From the NCBI RefSeq assembly GCF_037975245.1, contig NC_092564.1, positions 10,146,484 through 10,210,483 of the forward strand: DNA of 64,000 nt. Direction: 5' to 3'. A program made the translations under genes and the position numbers. The first letter of the stretch is position 1. Every line of letters begins with the position of its first letter. Source of the stretch: Apostichopus japonicus (Eukaryota > Echinodermata > Holothuroidea > Aspidochirotida > Stichopodidae). Positions 57,841-64,000 of this stretch are shown here, piece by piece. The notes beneath the pieces were generated by a model. That model saw only the letters and a program-made list of their open reading frames with translations, had not been told where the DNA came from and made no database searches.

Positions 57841-59655
57841 GACGTCATCACCCGGGGTTCGAACCACGGATGCAAAAGAGAGTCTCGATCATCAGCTCGT
57901 ACAGTGCGCCAAGCCATCGCGCCACTGTATGGATTGAGATATTAGTTGGATTAACTAATACTTACAGCTCCCCGTGTAGGCACTTGCTGTAAAAGATCGG
58001 CAAAAGACCTCATCACCCGGGGTTCGAACCACGGATGCAAAAGAGAGTCTCGATCTTCAGCTCGTACGGTGCGCGGAGCCATCGCGCCACTGTATGGACT
58101 GAGAGATTAGGTGGATTAACTAATACTTACAGCTCCCCGTGTAGGCACTTGCTGTAAAAGATCGGCAAAAGACGTCATCAACCGGGGTTCGAACCACGGA
58201 TGCAAAAGAGAGTCTCGAACTCCAGCTCGTACAGTGCGCGGAGCCATCGCGCCACTGTATGGACTGAGATATTAGGTGGATTAACTAATACTTACAGCTC
58301 CCCGTGTAGGCACTTGCTGTAAAAGATCGGCAAAAGACGTCATCACCCGGGGTTCGAACCACGGATGCAAAAGAGAGTCTCGATCATCAGCTCGCACAGT
58401 GCGCCAAGCCATCGCGCCACTGTATGGACTGAGATATAAGGTGGATTAACTAATACTTACAGCTCCCCGTGTAGGCACTTGCTGTAAAAGATCGGCAAAA
58501 GACGTCATCACCCGGGGTTCGAACCACGGATGCAAAAGAGAGTCTCGATCATCAGCTCGCACAGTGCGCCAAGCCATCGCGCCACTGTATGGACTGAGAG
58601 ATTAGGTGGATTAACTAATACTTACAGCTCCCCGTGTAGGCACTTGCTGTAAAAGATCGGCAAAAGACGTCATCACCCGGGGTTCGAACCACGGATGCAA
58701 AAGAGAGTCTCGATCATCAGCTCGCACAGTGCGCCAAGCCATCGCGCCACTGTATGGACTGAGATATTAGGTGGATTAACTAATACTTACAGCTCCCCGT
58801 GTAGGCACTTGCTGTAAAAGATCGGCAAAAGACGTCATCACCCGGGGTTCGAACCACGGATGCAAAAGAGAGTCTCGATCATCAGCTCGTACAGTGCACC
58901 GAGCCATCGCGCCACTGTATGGACTGAGAGATTAGGTGGATTAACTAATACTTACAGCTCCCCGTGTAGGCACTTGTGGTAAAAGATCGGCAAAAGACGT
59001 CATCACCCGGGGTTCGAACCACGGATGCAAAAGAGAGTCTCGATCATCAGCTCGTACAGTGCGCCAAGCCATCGCGCCACTGTATGGACTGAGATATTAG
59101 GTGGATTAACTAATACTTACAGCTCCCCGTGTAGGCACTTGTGGTAAAAGATCGGCAAAAGACGTCATCACCCGGGGTTCGAACCACGGATGCAAAAGAG
59201 AGTCTCGATCATCAGCTCGTACAGTGCGCCGAGCCATCGCGCCACTGTATGGACTGAGAGATTAGGTGGATTAACTAATACTTACAGCTCCCCGTGTAGG
59301 TACTTGCTGTAAAAGATCGGCAAAAGACGTCATCACCCGGGGTTCGAACCACGGATGCAAAAGAGAGTCTCGATCATCAGCTCGTACAGTGCGCCGAGCC
59401 ATCGCGCCACTGTACGGACTGAGAGATTAGGTGGATTAACTAATACTTACAGCTCCCCGTGTAGGCACTTGCTGTAAAAGATCGGCAAAAGACGTCATCA
59501 CCCGGGGTTCGAACCACGGATGCAAAAGAGAGTCTCGATCATCAGCTCGCACAGTGCGCCAAGCCATCGCGCCACTGTATGGACTGAGAGATTAGGTGGA
59601 TTAACTAATACTTACAGCTCCCCGTGTAGGCACTTGCTGTAAAAGATCGGCAAAA
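57841..59655 (-). repeat. Higher-order repeat copy 1, 11 monomers
   Basis: Variant monomers in fixed order (GGATTGAG/TTGGATT junction, GACCTC, AACCGG, GATATAAG, GCACCGAG, two CTTGTGGT, GTAGGTAC, TGTACGG) span 1815 bp, exactly 11 x 165, and the same order restarts at 59656. Confidence 0.88.
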
Positions 59656-61635
59656 GACGTCATCACCCGGGGTTCGAACCACGGATGCAAAAGAGAGTCT
59701 CGATCATCAGCTCGTACAGTGCGCCAAGCCATCGCGCCACTGTATGGATTGAGATATTAGTTGGATTAACTAATACTTACAGCTCCCCGTGTAGGCACTT
59801 GCTGTAAAAGATCGGCAAAAGACCTCATCACCCGGGGTTCGAACCACGGATGCAAAAGAGAGTCTCGATCTTCAGCTCGTACGGTGCGCGGAGCCATCGC
59901 GCCACTGTATGGACTGAGAGATTAGGTGGATTAACTAATACTTACAGCTCCCCGTGTAGGCACTTGCTGTAAAAGATCGGCAAAAGACGTCATCAACCGG
60001 GGTTCGAACCACGGATGCAAAAGAGAGTCTCGAACTCCAGCTCGTACAGTGCGCGGAGCCATCGCGCCACTGTATGGACTGAGAGATTAGGTGGATTAAC
60101 TAATACTTACAGCTCCCCGTGTAGGCACTTGCTGTAAAAGATCGGCAAAAGACGTCATCAACCGGGGTTCGAACCACGGATGCAAAAGAGAGTCTCGAAC
60201 TCCAGCTCGTACAGTGCGCGGAGCCATCGCGCCACTGTATGGACTGAGATATTAGGTGGATTAACTAATACTTACAGCTCCCCGTGTAGGCACTTGCTGT
60301 AAAAGATCGGCAAAAGACGTCATCACCCGGGGTTCGAACCACGGATGCAAAAGAGAGTCTCGATCATCAGCTCGCACAGTGCGCCAAGCCATCGCGCCAC
60401 TGTATGGACTGAGATATAAGGTGGATTAACTAATACTTACAGCTCCCCGTGTAGGCACTTGCTGTAAAAGATCGGCAAAAGACGTCATCACCCGGGGTTC
60501 GAACCACGGATGCAAAAGAGAGTCTCGATCATCAGCTCGCACAGTGCGCCAAGCCATCGCGCCACTGTATGGACTGAGAGATTAGGTGGATTAACTAATA
60601 CTTACAGCTCCCCGTGTAGGCACTTGCTGTAAAAGATCGGCAAAAGACGTCATCACCCGGGGTTCGAACCACGGATGCAAAAGAGAGTCTCGATCATCAG
60701 CTCGCACAGTGCGCCAAGCCATCGCGCCACTGTATGGACTGAGAGATTAGGTGGATTAACTAATACTTACAGCTCCCCGTGTAGGCACTTGCTGTAAAAG
60801 ATCGGCAAAAGACGTCATCACCCGGGGTTCGAACCACGGATGCAAAAGAGAGTCTCGATCATCAGCTCGTACTGTGCACCGAGCCATCGCGCCACTGTAT
60901 GGACTGAGAGATTAGGTGGATTAACTAATACTTACAGCTCCCCGTGTAGGCACTTGTGGTAAAAGATCGGCAAAAGACGTCATCACCCGGGGTTCGAACC
61001 ACGGATGCAAAAGAGAGTCTCGATCATCAGCTCGTACAGTGCGCCAAGCCATCGCGCCACTGTATGGACTGAGATATTAGGTGGATTAACTAATACTTAC
61101 AGCTCCAGGTGTAGGCACTTGTGGTAAAAGATCGGCAAAAGACGTCATCACCCGGGGTTCGAACCACGGATGCAAAAGAGAGTCTCGATCATCAGCTCGT
61201 ACAGTGCGCCGAGCCATCGCGCCACTGTATGGACTGAGATATTAGGTGGATTAACTAATACTTACAGCTCCCCGTGTAGGTACTTGCTGTAAAAGATCGG
61301 CAAAAGACGTCATCACCCGGGGTTCGAACCACGGATGCAAAAGAGAGTCTCGATCATCAGCTCGTACAGTGCGCCGAGCCATCGCGCCACTGTACGGACT
61401 GAGAGATTAGGTGGATTAACTAATACTTACAGCTCCCCGTGTAGGCACTTGCTGTAAAAGATCGGCAAAAGACGTCATCACCCGGGGTTCGAACCACGGA
61501 TGCAAAAGAGAGTCTCGATCATCAGCTCGCACAGTGCGCCAAGCCATCGCGCCACTGTATGGACTGAGAGATTAGGTGGATTAACTAATACTTACAGCTC
61601 CCCGTGTAGGCACTTGCTGTAAAAGATCGGCAAAA
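59656..61635 (-). repeat. Higher-order repeat copy 2, 12 monomers
   Basis: Repeats the order of copy 1 but with the AACCGG monomer present twice (59986 and 60151). Every later diagnostic variant is offset by 1980 bp (12 x 165) instead of 1815, which fits a single-monomer duplication by unequal exchange. Confidence 0.87.
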
Positions 61636-64000
61636 GACGTCATCACCCGGGGTTCGAACCACGGATGCAAAAGAGAGTCTCGATCATCAGCTCGTACAGT
61701 GCGCCAAGCCATCGCGCCACTGTATGGACTGAGAGATTAGGTGGATTATCTAATACTTACAGCTCCCCGTGTAGGCACTTGCTGTAAAAGATCGGCAAAA
61801 GACGTCATCACCCGGGGTTCGAACCACGGATGCAAAAGAGAGTCTCGATCATCAGCTCGTACAGTGCGCCAAGCCATCGCGCCACTGTATGGACTGAGAT
61901 ATTAGGTGGATTAACTAATACTTACAGCTCCCCGTGTAGGCACTTGCTGTAAAAGATCGGCAAAAGACGTCATCACCCGGGGTTCGAACCACGGATGCAA
62001 AAGAGAGTCTCGATCATCAGCTCGTACAGTGCGCCGAGCCATCGCGCCACTGTATGGACTGAGAGTATAGGTGGATTAACTAATACTTACAGCTCCCCGT
62101 GTAGGCACTTGCTGTAAAAGATCGGCAAAAGACGTCATCACCCGGGGTTCGAACCACGGATGCAAAAGAGAGTCTCGATCATCAGCTCGTACAGTGCGCC
62201 GAGCCATCGCGCCACTGTATGGACTGAGATATTAGGTGGATTAACTAATACTTACAGCTCCCCGTGTAGGCACTTGCTGTAAAAGATCGGCAAAAGACGT
62301 CATCACCCGGGGTTCGAACCACGGATGCAAAAGAGAGTCTCGATCATCAGCTCGCACAGTGCGCGGAGCCATCGCGCCACTGTATGGACTGAGAGATTAG
62401 GTGGATTAACTAATACTTACAGCTCCCCGTGTAGGCACTTGCTGTAAAAGATCGGCAAAAGACGTCATCACCCGGGGTTCGAACCACGGATGCAAAAGAG
62501 AGTCTCGATCATCAGCTCGCACAGTGCGCGGAGCCATCGCGCCACTGTATGGACTGAGAGATTAGGTGGATTAACTAATACTTACAGCTCCCCGTGTAGG
62601 CACTTGCTGTAAAAGATCGGCAAAAGACGTCATCACCCGGGGTTCGAACCACGGATGCAAAAGAGAGTCTCGATCATCAGCTCGCACAGTGCGCGGAGCC
62701 ATCGCGCCACTGTATGGACTGAGAGATTAGGTGGATTAACTAATACTTACAGCTCCCCGTGTAGGCACTTGCTGTAAAAGATCGGCAAAAGACGTCATCA
62801 CCCGGGGTTCGAACCACGGATGCAAAAGAGAGTCTCGATCATCAGCTCGCACAGTGCGCGGAGCCATCGCGCCACTGTATGGACTGAGAGATTAGGTGGA
62901 TTAACTAATACTTACAGCTCCCCGTGTAGGCACTTGCTGTAAAAGATGGGCAAAAGACGTCATCACCCGGGGTTCGAACCACGGATGCAAAAGAGAGTCT
63001 CGATCATCAGCTCGCACAGTGCGCGGAGCCATCGCGCCACTGTATGGACTGAGAGATTAGGTGGATTAACTAATACTTACAGCTCCCCGTGTAGGCACTT
63101 GTGGTAAAAGATCGGCAAAAGACGTCATCACCCGGGGTTCGAACCACGGATGCAAAAGAGAGTCTCGATCATCAGCTCGCACAGTGCGCGGAGCCATCGC
63201 GCCACTGTATGGACTGAGATATTAGGTGGATTAACTAATACTTACAGCTCCCCGTGTAGGCACTTGCTGTAAAAGATCGGCAAAAGACGTCATCACCCGG
63301 GGTTCGAACCACGGATGCAAAAGAGAGTCTCGATCATCAGCTCGCACAGTGCGCCAAGCCATCGCGCCACTGTATGGACTGAGATATTAGGTGGATTAAC
63401 TAATACTTACAGCTCCCCGTGTAGGCACTTGCTGTAAAAGATCGGCAAAAGACGTCATCACCCGGGGTTCGAACCACGGATGCAAAAGAGAGTCTCGATC
63501 ATCAGCTCGCACAGTGCGCCGAGCCATCGCGCCACTGTATGGACTGAGAGATTAGGTGGATTAACTAATACTTACAGCTCCCCGTGTAGGCACTTGCTGT
63601 AAAAGATCGGCAAAAGACGTCATCACCCGGGGTTCGAACCACGGATGCAAAAGAGAGTCTCGAACTCCAGCTCGTAAAGTGCGCCGAGCCATCGCGCCAC
63701 TGTATGGACTGAGATATTAGGTGGATTAACTAATACTTACAGCTCCCCGTGTAGGCACTTGCTGTAAAAGATCGGCAAAAGACGTCATCACCCGGGGTTC
63801 GAACCACGGATGCAAAAGAGAGTCTCGATCATCAGCTCGTACAGTGCGCCAAGCCATCGCGCCACTGTATGGACTGAGATATAAGGTGGATTAACTAATA
63901 CTTACAGCTCCCCGTGTAGGCACTTGCTGTAAAAGATCGGCAAAAGACGTCATCACCCGGGGTTCGAACCACGGATGCAAAAGAGAGTCTCGATCATCAG

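Larger units (their letters stand above)
57779..64000 (-). repeat. 165-bp tRNA-like satellite array, about 37.7 monomers, open to the right
   Basis: The landmark GACGTCATC recurs every 165 bp from 57841 to 63946 (38 positions); monomers differ at only a few sites. Each holds GGTTCGAACC, a perfect and palindromic Pol III B box. On the minus strand an A-box-like TGGCTTGGCGC lies at tRNA-like distance upstream and TTTT terminators lie just downstream, as in a tRNA gene or tRNA-derived SINE. The first monomer is shortened by a small deletion at its left edge. No protein coding. Confidence 0.96.

Noticed and set aside
57779-64000. A CRISPR array
   Set aside because: Units are contiguous and nearly identical over all 165 bp, with no unique spacers, in a eukaryotic genome.

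Overview
The window is nuclear DNA of a multicellular animal: genes are split by GT-AG introns (and one AT-AC intron), AT content is high, and retroelements, DNA-transposon relics and satellites are dense. An echinoderm or other invertebrate deuterostome is my best guess, from the divergence of the proteins and the abundance of AGGCCTA-type words; this is an inference and was not tested by a search.

Layout. (1) 1-8745, minus strand: ORC2 (origin recognition complex subunit 2), nine coding exons in perfect phase (508 codons seen); the C-terminal winged-helix exons lie off the left edge. Its intron after exon 8 holds a decayed tandem array of copies of that exon's 3' end including the splice donor. 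(2) 8746-11956: intergenic space between divergent genes, with a ~42-bp tandem array split by a 905-bp DNA transposon that has a 7-bp target duplication. (3) 11957-18181, plus strand: ZNF830/CCDC16, a spliceosome-associated C2H2 zinc-finger protein, eight coding exons, 289 aa; its first intron is a U12-type AT-AC intron. (4) 18182-24743: convergent intergenic/3'UTR DNA with diverged repeats. (5) 24744-43245, minus strand: STARD3 (MLN64), ten coding exons, 537 aa, MENTAL membrane domain, FFAT-like motif and START domain; its introns carry two small hAT elements, a 124-bp perfect palindrome, a LINE fragment and arrays containing nuclear-receptor DR1 motifs. (6) 43246-53258: no gene recognised; a ~2.4-kb inverted-repeat element with eight copies of one 16-mer, a CCTGGGATGAAT minisatellite element with 17-bp inverted ends, an exact CLEAR-type E-box and a second copy of the STARD3-intron hAT family. 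(7) 53259-56433: a dead non-LTR retrotransposon (L2/CR1-like) with endonuclease and reverse transcriptase broken by frameshifts. (8) 56901-57232: a second CCTGGGATGAAT array. (9) 57779-64000: a 165-bp satellite with a tRNA-like B box in every monomer, organised in 11- and 12-monomer higher-order repeats and running off the right edge.

The three genes act in unrelated processes: DNA replication licensing (ORC2), pre-mRNA splicing/genome maintenance (ZNF830) and sterol transfer at ER-late endosome contacts (STARD3). No bacterial or operon-like organisation is present. The most unusual observations are the AT-AC intron in a splicing-factor gene, exon-end-plus-donor duplications in two separate genes, the higher-order tRNA-like satellite, the palindrome whose arms contain a hammerhead-like core, and the two element families built from short internal tandem words.
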